The notes beneath the pieces were generated by a model that saw nothing but the letters and a program-made list of their open reading frames with translations, had not been told where the DNA came from and made no database searches. This document shows positions 8,344 through 16,207 of a stretch of DNA of 64,000 nucleotides, piece by piece (position 1 is the stretch's first letter; each line of letters opens with the position of its first letter). This stretch comes from DASRIA01 sp963724065. Its GTDB lineage: Bacteria > Actinomycetota > Thermoleophilia > Solirubrobacterales > JBBDJG01. The position numbers and the translations under genes are program-made. The stretch lies in NCBI GenBank assembly GCA_963724065.1, contig CAVRTB010000003.1, positions 186,001-250,000 of the forward strand. The letters are read 5' to 3'.

Positions 8344-9282
8344 CTATCCGCCCGGGCGCGGCAGCGACGACGTGTCGACGACCTCGAAGTCGCTGCCGCG
8401 CACGCGGCCGAGGTCCTGGAGGTCGTCGTTGTCCCAGCCGCGCGACGGCGCGCCGCTGACGAACCACGGCGAGCCGTTGTCAGCCAGCAGCATCCCGTAG
8501 CGCTTGAGCGCCGTGAGCACGACGCGCGACTGCTTGCCGAAGCCGGACGTGTCGAAGCCCGCGCGCAGGCGCACCCGCAGGCCCATCGGCGGCAGGTCGG
8601 GGTCGTCCGAGCTCGACGCGGAGTGCCGCGCGGGATAGACGTACGCCTTGCGTGTGCGCGGCGCGGTGAAGCGCAGCGCGTGGTCGATCTCGCCGCGGCG
8701 CACCTCCTCGTAGCGGGCGAGGCCGGGGAGGATCGGCAGCCCGGCCGCGTCCGCGGAGGTCCAGCCCGCCGGGCGCAGCCTGTTCGAGCGCAGGCTCCAG
8801 GTCGCGCCGGAGCCCGCGCGCCACCGGGTGCCGCCTTTCACGGGGTAGGCCGCGAACAGCTCGTGCAGCTTGCAGCGCGCGCGGTCCACGACGATCACGT
8901 GGCGGTCGCCGCTTGAGCCGCGGCCGCCTTCGATCGGGGCCCGGCGCGGGATCGGGTAGCGGCCGCGGTCGGACTCGTCCGCGTAGTCGAACGACACGCG
9001 CACGCGCTGCTGGCTCCTGCCGACGGTCGTGAACGGGATCCCGATCGGCCGCCCCTCGTAGAGGCCGGACCCGAAGTCGGGATGCACCGGCGAGCCCGCG
9101 CCGATGCTGCGCACGAAGCGCTCCGAGCCAGGTGCCTTCGCGAGTCCGTCGACGCGCAGGTTCCAGTGGTTGTCGCGCGGGAAGACCTCGCACCTGGGCG
9201 CTCCCCTGGGCGGGTGGCCGCTCGCGAGCGCGGCGACGCACGTGAACGCCGCGGCGGCGAGCAGGAGGAGGCGCAGGCGCAT
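8344..9282 (-). CDS. conserved secreted protein of unknown function
   Basis: A 312-residue protein with a clear signal peptide (MRLRLLLLAAAAFTCVAALA). The mature part has the segments CEVFPRDNHWNLRVD, HPDFGSGLYEGRPIGIPF, ADESDRGRYPIPRRAPIEGG, GWTSADAAGLPILPGLARY and MLLADNGSPWFVSGAP. I recognise these as shared by a widespread family of secreted proteins that has no function known to me. The many conserved Gly, Asp and Trp residues suggest a compact beta-rich enzyme-like fold. No metal or nucleophile motif is obvious. Only one Cys pair (about residues 31 and 134) could form a disulfide. Confidence 0.7.
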   Translation of the reverse strand: MRLRLLLLAAAAFTCVAALASGHPPRGAPRCEVFPRDNHWNLRVDGLAKAPGSERFVRSIGAGSPVHPDFGSGLYEGRPIGIPFTTVGRSQQRVRVSFDYADESDRGRYPIPRRAPIEGGRGSSGDRHVIVVDRARCKLHELFAAYPVKGGTRWRAGSGATWSLRSNRLRPAGWTSADAAGLPILPGLARYEEVRRGEIDHALRFTAPRTRKAYVYPARHSASSSDDPDLPPMGLRVRLRAGFDTSGFGKQSRVVLTALKRYGMLLADNGSPWFVSGAPSRGWDNDDLQDLGRVRGSDFEVVDTSSLPRPGG

Positions 9283-9404
9283 GCCGTGAGGCTAGACACG
9301 TACGCGGCCGGCGCTGCCCGCAACGGACGGATGGAGGATCATCGGCGGATGTGCTCCGCCTCACCGAGCGCCCCGGCCCCGGGACCTGCGGAGAGGGGAC
9401 CGGC

Positions 9405-9500
9405 ATGACGGCGCGCACCACGTTCGTCGTGCGCGGCGGCAAGATCAGGGAGTGGCGCCGCGTTGCAGACACGCCGGATTCCTCCGGCCCGATCGTCTGA
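9405..9500 (+). pseudogene. possible C-terminal remnant of a SnoaL/NTF2-like gene
   Basis: A 31-codon frame from ATG 9405 to TGA 9500 reads FVVRGGKIREWRRVADTPD, which resembles the last beta-strand of SnoaL/NTF2-like proteins (typically FxVRDGKIxxWR). Nothing upstream in this frame resembles the rest of that fold, so it would be a decayed fragment. The rest of the 9283-9518 gap shows no gene. It could be chance similarity. Confidence 0.3.
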
Positions 9501-9518
9501 GCGCATAGGATCTCCCGC

Positions 9519-10178
9519 GTGAAGCAGCTCGCCCCCGACCTCTGGATGTTGAGTGGGTTTCCCCCGAACGGCATCAACGTCTACGTGATGGGCGACGTGC
9601 TGGTCGACGCCGGCACCCGTCATTCGGGGCGCAGGATCTTCCGCCAGATCGACGGCCACCCGATCCGCGCGCACGCGCTGACCCATGCTCACCCCGATCA
9701 CCAGGGCGCGAGCAAGGAGGTCTGCGACAAACTCGGGATCGAGCTTTGGTGCGGCGAGCGCGACGCCGGGGCGATGGAGAGCGGCGACATGGGGCAGAAG
9801 AAGCACCCCCTCAACACCCTCATCATGAAGATGTGGGGCGGGCCGCCGCATCCCGTCGCGAAGCGGCTGCGCGAGGGCGACGAGGTGGGCGGCTTCAAGG
9901 TGCTGGACGTGCCGGGCCACTCGCCCGGCCACGTGGCCTACTGGCGCGAGTCGGACCGCGTGCTGATCGCGGGCGACGTGCTCAACGGCATGAACCTCGT
10001 CACCGGGATCCGGGGCCTGCACGAGCCGCCCAATGCGTTCACGAACGACCCTGCGCAGAACCGCGAGTCGGCCCGCAAGCTCGGGGCGCTCGAGCCATCG
10101 CTGGTCGCCTTCGGGCATGGGCCCCCCGCGCGTGACGCTCGCAAGTTCGCCGACTTCGTGAACGCGCTGCCGAGTTAG
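9519..10178 (+). CDS. metallo-beta-lactamase-fold hydrolase
   Basis: A 219-residue MBL-fold hydrolase starting at GTG 9519. The metal-binding motif is THAHPDHQGA, followed by GHSPGHVAYW (third His), AGDVLNG (bridging Asp) and the C-terminal GHGPP His. These form the usual two-metal site. It is of glyoxalase-II/RNase Z-like size without extra domains; the substrate cannot be told. It has no signal peptide, so it is cytoplasmic. Its last 4 bases overlap the end of the convergent FAD oxidase gene. Confidence 0.87.
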   Translation: MKQLAPDLWMLSGFPPNGINVYVMGDVLVDAGTRHSGRRIFRQIDGHPIRAHALTHAHPDHQGASKEVCDKLGIELWCGERDAGAMESGDMGQKKHPLNTLIMKMWGGPPHPVAKRLREGDEVGGFKVLDVPGHSPGHVAYWRESDRVLIAGDVLNGMNLVTGIRGLHEPPNAFTNDPAQNRESARKLGALEPSLVAFGHGPPARDARKFADFVNALPS

Positions 10179-11572
10179 GTCCGGGCAGGTTCGGGCCTGA
10201 TGTTCTGGTTGCCCCGGAAGACGTTGTCGGGGTCATACCGCGCCTTGATCTGCGTGAGGCGCGCATACTTCTCCTCGCCGTAGGCTGCGCGCACGCGGTC
10301 CTCGCCCTCGTCCCCCATGAAGTTCAGGTAGGTGCCACCCGACGCGAACCGGGCGATGTCGTCGCGGAAGCCACGCGCCCAGCCGATCACGCGCTCGTCG
10401 TCCGCGGGGTCGTCCCATAGCCCGAACGGGTGCACGACCCACCGGGCGTCGCGCTGCTGCATAGGGGTCCTGTCCCCACCGAGCCGCTTGACGGCTCCGC
10501 CCCACGGCACGATCAGCGACTGCGACGGAGTCGGGCTCGGCATCGCGAGCGAGTGGCCGTGGATCGCCTCGATCGCCTCGTCGGTGATCTCGTGCAGGTA
10601 TTCGGCGGTCCACCAGTTGCGGTACCCGGGAGGGTCGTCGATCGACTGCTGGAACTCCGCATAGGGAACCGCGCCGGTCAGGTCGGCAAGCGGCCCCAGC
10701 TCCTTGAAAGGGTGGAGCAGGTGCTCGCCCTCGTCGACGGGGCCCGCGTAACAGAACGCGAGCGCGGCCACGAGGCGCCCGTGGAGGTCCGCGGGCAGGT
10801 CCTCCTCGGGCGGCACCGTGAGGTATGCGATCGCGGGGCCGAGCTCGGGCGGGGCCGCGCACACGAGGTCGCGCATCATGCGCAGCAGCTCGCGGCCGGT
10901 CTCGGCCTCGTACAACAGTAGGCCCGCGTACACCTCCGGCCCGACCGGATGGAGGCGGAACGTGAGGGACGTCGCGACGCCGAAGTTCCCGCCGCCGCCG
11001 TGCAATGCCCAGAAGAGGTCGGGGTGCTCGTCCGCGCTGGCCGTGACGCGCTCGCCGTCGGCGGTCACGAGGTCGACGGAGACGAGGTTGTCGCAGGACA
11101 GCCCGTGCAGGCGCTCGAGCCATCCGGAACCGCCGCCGAGCGTGAGCCCGGCGACTCCTGTCGATGAGACGCGCCCGCCGGTGGTCGCGAGGCCGTGCTC
11201 CTGGGTCGCCGCATCGAGCTCGGCCCAGGTGCAGCCGCCGCCCACCCACGCCGTGCGCGACTGCGGGTCGACCTCGATGCCCTTCATCGGGCGCACGTCG
11301 ATCACGAGCCCGTCGTCGATCGTCGACATGCCGGCCACCGAGTGACCGCCCGAGCGGACCGCGATCGCGAGCCCGTGCTCGCGCCCGAAGCGGAGCGCGG
11401 CCGCCACGTCGGCGGGGGAGGCGCATTGGGCGATCAGCGCGGGGCGCCCGTCGATCATCGAGTTGAAGAGCGCCCGCGCCTCGTCATAGGCGGGATCGCC
11501 TGGGTCGATCAGGCTGCCCTCGAACGACATCCGCAGCGCGCCGAGCGCATCCGCGGTCACGGTCGTGGCCAT
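10175..11572 (-). CDS. FAD-linked oxidase (berberine-bridge type)
   Basis: A 465-residue flavoprotein with the FAD-binding type 4 domain (IAVRSGGHSVAG, His77 expected to bind FAD covalently; then VGGGCTWAELDAATQEHGLA and GLTLGGGSGWLERLHGLSCD). The C-terminal BBE segment is YARLTQIKARYDPDNVFRGNQNI. The place where bicovalent members carry a second FAD-linking Cys reads VSSTGVAGL, so attachment through the His alone is inferred. The start is ATG 11572, with GGAGGAG 7 bases upstream; the frame is open far beyond, but without support. Substrates of such enzymes are alcohols, sugars or alkaloid-like compounds. Confidence 0.87.
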   Translation of the reverse strand: MATTVTADALGALRMSFEGSLIDPGDPAYDEARALFNSMIDGRPALIAQCASPADVAAALRFGREHGLAIAVRSGGHSVAGMSTIDDGLVIDVRPMKGIEVDPQSRTAWVGGGCTWAELDAATQEHGLATTGGRVSSTGVAGLTLGGGSGWLERLHGLSCDNLVSVDLVTADGERVTASADEHPDLFWALHGGGGNFGVATSLTFRLHPVGPEVYAGLLLYEAETGRELLRMMRDLVCAAPPELGPAIAYLTVPPEEDLPADLHGRLVAALAFCYAGPVDEGEHLLHPFKELGPLADLTGAVPYAEFQQSIDDPPGYRNWWTAEYLHEITDEAIEAIHGHSLAMPSPTPSQSLIVPWGGAVKRLGGDRTPMQQRDARWVVHPFGLWDDPADDERVIGWARGFRDDIARFASGGTYLNFMGDEGEDRVRAAYGEEKYARLTQIKARYDPDNVFRGNQNIRPEPART

Positions 11573-11674
11573 CAGCAAACTCCTCCCTCGTCGAAGAGCC
11601 GGATAAGCGGAACCTAACGCCGCGCGGCGGCGCTTGAAAGTGCCGCTCGTCACACTCGGCGCTACAGTGCGGCG

Positions 11675-12562
11675 ATGGCTGAGCGCGTCGGCTTCATCGG
11701 GCTCGGGATCATGGGGTCGCGCATGGCTGCCAACCTCGCCCGCGCCGGGTTCGACCTCGTCGTGTGGAACCGCACGGCGGAGACCGCGCGCGAGTGGGCC
11801 GCGTCGCATGGTGCCGCTGTCGCACGGTCGCCGGCCGAGGTCGCGGACGAGGCCGCGATCGTCGTCACGATGGTGGTCGACGCGGCCCAGGTCGAGTCCG
11901 TGCTGCTCGGCCCCGACGGGGCGGCTCGCAACGCCCGGGACGGCGCCCTCTTCATCGACATGTCGACGATCGGGCCGCGCGCGGCGCGGCGCATTGCGGA
12001 GCACCTGAGCGAAAAGGGCGTGGGGTTCATCGACGCGCCGGTGACGGGGTCCTCGCCCAAGGCGCAGGACGGGACCCTCACGATCATGGCGGGCGGCGAG
12101 CGCGCGGCCTTCGACCGCGCCCGCCCGCTGTTCGAGGCGATGGGGGACCTGGTCGCGCACGTCGGCGACGTCGGCCAGGGCCAGCTCGTGAAGGTCATCA
12201 ACAACGCGGTGGCCGCTGCCAACACGGTGCTCGTGGCAGAGGCGCTCGTCGCCGGCAAGCAGGCCGGCGCGGACCTCGACGCGCTGGTGACGGTGATGGC
12301 GGCCGGGTCCGGCGCGTCGGCGATGCTCGAGCTGAAGGCCGAGCCGATGCGCTCGCATGATTGGAGCACGCTGTTCAAGCTCGAGCACATGCTCAAGGAC
12401 GTGCGCCTGTGCATCGAGGAGGCATCCGGGGCGGGCGTCGACGTCGAGTTGATCGAGCGCACCGAGGACGTGCTGGCCCACGCCCAGAAAAGGGGCCTCG
12501 GGGAGCGCGACTTCGCCGCCCTGCTCGAGGTGGTGGAGGAGCGCTCGGGCGCCCGGATCTAG
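11675..12562 (+). CDS. 3-hydroxyisobutyrate dehydrogenase-family NAD(P) oxidoreductase
   Basis: A 295-residue beta-hydroxyacid dehydrogenase. The N-terminal nucleotide motif is VGFIGLGIMGSRMAANLARAG. DAPVTGSSPKAQDGTLTIMAGG is the substrate loop, and GQGQLVKVINN holds the catalytic Lys. FKLEHMLKDVRL is the C-terminal helical signature. Possible reactions include 3-hydroxyisobutyrate or tartronate-semialdehyde chemistry, or a succinic-semialdehyde reductase; the sequence does not decide. It is divergent from the FAD oxidase, with about 100 bases between their starts. Confidence 0.87.
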   Translation: MAERVGFIGLGIMGSRMAANLARAGFDLVVWNRTAETAREWAASHGAAVARSPAEVADEAAIVVTMVVDAAQVESVLLGPDGAARNARDGALFIDMSTIGPRAARRIAEHLSEKGVGFIDAPVTGSSPKAQDGTLTIMAGGERAAFDRARPLFEAMGDLVAHVGDVGQGQLVKVINNAVAAANTVLVAEALVAGKQAGADLDALVTVMAAGSGASAMLELKAEPMRSHDWSTLFKLEHMLKDVRLCIEEASGAGVDVELIERTEDVLAHAQKRGLGERDFAALLEVVEERSGARI

Positions 12563-12587
12563 TGCATACGGACGGGTGTACCAGGTC

Positions 12588-12866
12588 CTAACGGCGGTCG
12601 ACGCGGCCGGGGCTAGAGAGTCCCCCGCCGCGCGAGCGGCGCACGAAGTACATGATCACCGTCGCGACCAGCACCGCGATGAAGAGCCCCGGGCCCGTGT
12701 CCCAGACCGCATAGGTGATCAGCCCGCCGATCAGCGAGCCGGCGATCCCGATGAGCATCGTCTGGCCGAGCGTCATCGGGTCCTTGCCCGGCAGCGCGAG
12801 CCGCGCGAGCGCGCCCACGAGCAGGCCGCCCACCGAGATCACGATCAGGAAGACGATGAAGCTCAT
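12588..12866 (-). CDS. GlsB/YeaQ/YmgE-family small stress membrane protein
   Basis: A 92-residue protein with three membrane helices (about residues 2-21, 33-52 and 58-75) and the family motif LVGALARLALPGKDPMTLGQT followed by IGIAGSLIGGLI. The tail is basic. Family members are transglycosylase-associated proteins induced by stress; their biochemical role is unclear. Its ATG (12866) overlaps the stop of the cupin gene upstream (ATGA), so the two are translationally coupled. Confidence 0.88.
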   Translation of the reverse strand: MSFIVFLIVISVGGLLVGALARLALPGKDPMTLGQTMLIGIAGSLIGGLITYAVWDTGPGLFIAVLVATVIMYFVRRSRGGGLSSPGRVDRR

Positions 12867-13294
12867 GCCGCTCCAGGGGGGCCGCTCTCGCGGGAGCGCT
12901 GCTCGCCTTCGGGCATGTGCGCGTCACGACCGATATAGCCGTCCTTGCCGCCCATGACGACATAGACCGCATCCTCGTCGCCGACATTCTTGAGCTTCCG
13001 TACGGTCGCGGCGTCGACCCGCGCGAGCCCGCCCGGCCCGAGCACGAAGCTCGATCCATCCCCGAAATGGAACTCGAGGGTGCCGCGGTGCACGAAGTAC
13101 AGCTCCTCCTGCTCGTCGTGGTAGTGGCGGCCGGTCTCGTACCCGGGAGGCATCACGATCGCGTTGACGCCGAACGCGGTCACGCCGAGGGCACGGCGGA
13201 TCTTGCGGAAGCCGTAGCCCTCGCCCATCGCGTCGAGCGTCCCGACCGCGTACCCGTCGCCGCTCATGATGTCGTCAACCTCGCCGTTCGCCAT
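12863..13294 (-). CDS. cupin-domain protein
   Basis: A 143-residue single cupin. The metal-binding first motif is PGYETGRHYHDEQEELYFVHRGTLEFHFGDG (shown in part: GRHYHDEQEELYFVHRG), with two His and one Glu; the second motif (LGPGGLARVDAATVRKLKNVG) lacks the usual His, so the metal site may be incomplete. The start is taken at ATG 13294; Met at 13267 is an alternative. It probably forms an operon with the downstream membrane protein. Function unknown: cupins range from dioxygenases to ligand sensors. Confidence 0.75.
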   Translation of the reverse strand: MANGEVDDIMSGDGYAVGTLDAMGEGYGFRKIRRALGVTAFGVNAIVMPPGYETGRHYHDEQEELYFVHRGTLEFHFGDGSSFVLGPGGLARVDAATVRKLKNVGDEDAVYVVMGGKDGYIGRDAHMPEGEQRSRESGPPGAA

Positions 13295-13333
13295 CCGACG
13301 GGATCCTACGCCACTGGGTCTAAGCTGCCCCGC

Positions 13334-13816
13334 ATGCAAGGACGAGCGTTGTGCGCGGCGGTCCTCGCCGCCGGGGCGCTGGCCGCCTGCGGCGGCGACG
13401 ACGCGGGCACAGGCGAGACGGCGACCCAGCCGGATCCCGGCTCGGCGCAGCGCGACATCCGCGCGGCGGTGCAGGCGTACGTCGGCGCGCTCGCGGACAA
13501 CGATCCCGCGGCTGCCTGTGAGGTCCTGACGGATCGCGCAAAGGGGGCGATCAAGGTCTTCCTGCCCAGCACGGACACCTCGGACAGCTGCGAGGAAGTC
13601 GCGCGGCGGCTTGCGCGCCGGTCCGTCCGGCTGCGACGCGTGAAGGTCGACGAGATCTCCGTGACGGGCCGCACGGCGACGGCGCGCATCAGCAGCCGCA
13701 GGCCCGCCTACGACAGCTCCGTGCAGCTCAGCGACGAGGACGGCTGGAAGATCAACTACCCGCCGGGGGTCGTCGAGAGGTTCAAGACGCCGCCCGGGGT
13801 GCCGATCGGGGAGTGA
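13334..13816 (+). CDS. lipoprotein of unknown function
   Basis: A 160-residue protein with a lipoprotein signal: hydrophobic AAVLAAGALAAC then Gly-Gly-Asp-Asp, so Cys19 would be lipidated. The mature part resembles small actinobacterial NTF2-like lipoproteins (AVQAYVGALADNDPAAACEVLTDRA, then a beta-rich TARISSRRPAYDSSVQLSDEDGWKINY), with a likely disulfide between the two mature-domain Cys. It overlaps the next gene by one base (TGATG), so the two are coupled. The frame is open upstream, but the signal peptide fixes the start at ATG 13334. Confidence 0.75.
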   Translation: MQGRALCAAVLAAGALAACGGDDAGTGETATQPDPGSAQRDIRAAVQAYVGALADNDPAAACEVLTDRAKGAIKVFLPSTDTSDSCEEVARRLARRSVRLRRVKVDEISVTGRTATARISSRRPAYDSSVQLSDEDGWKINYPPGVVERFKTPPGVPIGE

Positions 13817-14556
13817 TGCGCCTGTTGCTGCGGATCGGAGGCCTCGCGCTCTGCGCGGCGGTGCTGATCGCCGCGATGGTCGCGCTGCGCGACGACGACG
13901 GCGGGTCGCAGCCGAAGCGCTCGGGCAACATCGCGAGCACCGAGCCGGGCAAGGCGATCCGCGACCCCGAGGAGGACCGGTCGTTCCCGGAGCCCGGGTC
14001 GAGCGACTCCCATCCGGTCGCCGACAGCCCCGCCGTCGCCGCCGAGACGGCGGCGACGGGAGTCAGTCCCGGGGCGCCGTCGGACGAGGAGATCCGCCGC
14101 GACCTGCGCGAGCTCGACCGCTACTACGGGCGCGGCGGGGCACGTGGGCGCGGGGTCACCGTCGCGGACGGCGAGGCGCAGGCGGCGCCCGGCGTCCCGG
14201 CTGCGGTGCAGGACGTGGTCGCGGGCGGCAACGCGATCGCGCGCTTCCCCTACCGGTGGGGCGGCGGCCACGGCTCCTTCCTCGACAACGCGTATGACTG
14301 CTCCGGGTCGGTGAGCTACGCGCTCGCCGCGGCAGGGCTGCTCGACGCGCCGCTCGCGTCGGGTCCCCTCCAGGGCTGGGGCCGCAAGGGACCGGGGAAG
14401 TGGATCACCGTGTACGCGAACCCCGGGCACGTCTACATGGTCGTGGGCGGCGTGCGCTTCGACACCAGCGGCCGCGACGGCCGCCGCGGCTCGCGCTGGC
14501 AACTCGCCGCGCGCTCCCCGCGCGGCTTCGAGGCGCGCCACTTCCCGGGTCTGTAG
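13816..14556 (+). CDS. NlpC/P60-like cell-wall hydrolase, membrane-anchored
   Basis: A 246-residue protein: an N-terminal anchor (residues 4-24), an acidic Pro/Ala linker to about residue 130, then a papain-like domain. The catalytic Cys is in NAYDCSGSVSYAL and the His in NPGHVYMVVGG; FPYRWGGGHGSF precedes the Cys, as in NlpC/P60 peptidases. The order Cys-then-His and the WGGGHG segment support a peptidoglycan amidase or endopeptidase acting outside the membrane. It is translationally coupled to the lipoprotein gene by TGATG. Confidence 0.78.
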   Translation: MRLLLRIGGLALCAAVLIAAMVALRDDDGGSQPKRSGNIASTEPGKAIRDPEEDRSFPEPGSSDSHPVADSPAVAAETAATGVSPGAPSDEEIRRDLRELDRYYGRGGARGRGVTVADGEAQAAPGVPAAVQDVVAGGNAIARFPYRWGGGHGSFLDNAYDCSGSVSYALAAAGLLDAPLASGPLQGWGRKGPGKWITVYANPGHVYMVVGGVRFDTSGRDGRRGSRWQLAARSPRGFEARHFPGL

Positions 14557-14591
14557 GCGACCGCTCCCCGGGAGGTCTTCGGCTCGACCGC

Positions 14592-15425
14592 TCAAGCGTG
14601 AGCCGCCACGGGAGCCGCGCGCCGGCCTGCGGCCGCCGACACCGCAAAGTGGATGACCACCACCGCCGCGGCGATCGACGCTCCCCCGGCGGTGTCCGCG
14701 TGGTGGGACAGGTACAGCCCGGCCGCGCCCGCGAGCACGGCCAGCGCGGTCGCGACTCCCATCATCGGGACGAGGCGGCCGGTCAGCAGGCGCGCGGACG
14801 CCGCCGGGCCGACGAGCAGCGCGAGGATCAGCAGGCTGCCCAGTGCCTGCACCGCGATCACGGTGAAGGCGCCGACGAGCGCGAGCAGCACGAGGTCGGC
14901 CGCTCGCGGCCTCGCGCCGAACGCGGCCGCGCTCGAGCGGTCGAAGCCGACCACGAGCAGCCGCCCGTGCGTGACGGCGAGGCAAGCGAGCGTGGCAAGC
15001 GCCAGCCCGGCGGCGAGCGCGAGTTCGCCGTCCGTGACCGCGAGCACGTCACCGAACAGCAGCCCGGAGACGGCGCGGGGCGTCTGCGGGGACAGTGCCA
15101 GCAGCGCACCGAGGCCGAGCAGCGACGTCACGGCGACCGCGATCCCGGCGTCCGCGCCGATGCCCGGCAGCCGGCTCGAGAGGGCGATCGCGGGCGCGGC
15201 GATCGCGACGCCCAGCAGCGCGCCGGCCTCGAGCGGCACGCCGGCCAGGGCGGCCACGACCAGCCCCGGGAACAGCGCATGTGAGAGCGACTCCGCGCTG
15301 TAGGAGAGCCCGTAGAGCACGACCCAGCAGCCGAGCGGGCCGGCCGCCAGCGCGAGCAGCATGACCTCGGCCAGCGCGCGGCTCGTGATGCCGCTGCGCC
15401 ACGGGTCCAGCAGGAAGTCGGCCAC
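14592..15425 (-). CDS. znuB: zinc/metal ABC transporter permease
   Basis: A 277-residue ABC-3 family permease with about eight membrane helices. Family segments include LGCWVVLYGLSYSAESLSHALFPG, where GLSYSAESLSHA contacts the ATPase, and GFDRSSAAAFGARP. It ends in an Ala-rich tail. I see no ATG in frame; GTG 15425 is the most reasonable start, about 20 bases after the ATPase stop. It is the last gene of a three-gene operon (fused permease-binding protein, ATPase, this permease), so the transporter probably has two different permease subunits. Confidence 0.85.
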   Translation of the reverse strand: MADFLLDPWRSGITSRALAEVMLLALAAGPLGCWVVLYGLSYSAESLSHALFPGLVVAALAGVPLEAGALLGVAIAAPAIALSSRLPGIGADAGIAVAVTSLLGLGALLALSPQTPRAVSGLLFGDVLAVTDGELALAAGLALATLACLAVTHGRLLVVGFDRSSAAAFGARPRAADLVLLALVGAFTVIAVQALGSLLILALLVGPAASARLLTGRLVPMMGVATALAVLAGAAGLYLSHHADTAGGASIAAAVVVIHFAVSAAAGRRAAPVAAHA

Positions 15426-15445
15426 CTCCGCGATCAGTGGCCCAT

Positions 15446-16207
15446 TCAGTCGTGGGCGTGGTGGTGCGCCGGCACGATTCCCTCCGCAGGCGCGCCGTCG
15501 GCCCCGGGCAGCACGACGATCGAGCCCCCGTAGGTGCGCTCGAGCACGTCGCGGGTGAGCACGACCTCGGGCGGCCCGAACGCGATCTGGGCGCCGTTGA
15601 GGCAGAGCACGCGATCCCACGAGCGGGTCTGCTCGAGGTCGTGCGTCGCGATCAGGACCGCCCGTCCCGCGCCCGCGAGCTCGTCGATCAGGGCCATCAG
15701 CCGCCCGGCGCTCAGGTCGTCGAGGCCGGAGAACGGCTCGTCGAGGAGCAGCACATCGGCCTCCTGCACGAGCGCGCGCGCGACGAGCACCCGCTGGCGC
15801 TGCCCGCCCGACAGCTCCCCGAAGGTCTCGTGCACGGCGTGCTCGAGGCCCACGACGCGCAGCGCCTCGAGCGCGCGATCGCGCTCGACGCGGCCCGGCC
15901 GGCGCCACCATGGGAGGCGGCCGAGCGCTCCCATCAGCGCCACGTCGAGCGCGCTCACCGGGTAGTCGAGGCGGGACCGCTCGGTCTGGGGGACCGTGCC
16001 GCAGCGGCCTCGCACGGCGAGCTCTCCCGTGACCCGGACGAGGTCGTCGCCGAGCATCGCGCGGAAGAGGGTGGTCTTGCCGCCGCCGTTGGGCGCGAGC
16101 ACACCGACGCGCATGCCGGGCTCGACCGTGAAGGCAACCTCGCGCAGCGCCGGCGCTCCGCCGTATCCCGCGGTGAGGCCGGCCGCCTCGACGAGCTTGA
16201 CGGTCAT
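15446..16207 (-). CDS. znuC: zinc/metal ABC transporter ATP-binding protein
   Basis: A 253-residue ABC ATPase: Walker A LAPNGGGKTTLFRAML, signature LSGGQRQRVLVARAL, Walker B VLLLDEPFSGLD and switch His in IATHDLEQ. The C-terminus is His-rich (PAHHHAHD), a possible metal-sensing or buffering tail common in zinc proteins. The start ATG 16207 overlaps the upstream stop (ATGA); a Met 7 codons upstream is less likely for that reason. It energises the ZnuB-type permeases encoded on both sides. Confidence 0.92.
   Translation of the reverse strand: MTVKLVEAAGLTAGYGGAPALREVAFTVEPGMRVGVLAPNGGGKTTLFRAMLGDDLVRVTGELAVRGRCGTVPQTERSRLDYPVSALDVALMGALGRLPWWRRPGRVERDRALEALRVVGLEHAVHETFGELSGGQRQRVLVARALVQEADVLLLDEPFSGLDDLSAGRLMALIDELAGAGRAVLIATHDLEQTRSWDRVLCLNGAQIAFGPPEVVLTRDVLERTYGGSIVVLPGADGAPAEGIVPAHHHAHD

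Noticed and set aside
10175..12481. Long leftward frame extending the FAD oxidase to 768 residues
   Set aside because: The extension is antisense to the 3-hydroxyisobutyrate dehydrogenase-like gene and has no domain character. GGAGGAG before ATG 11572 marks the true start.
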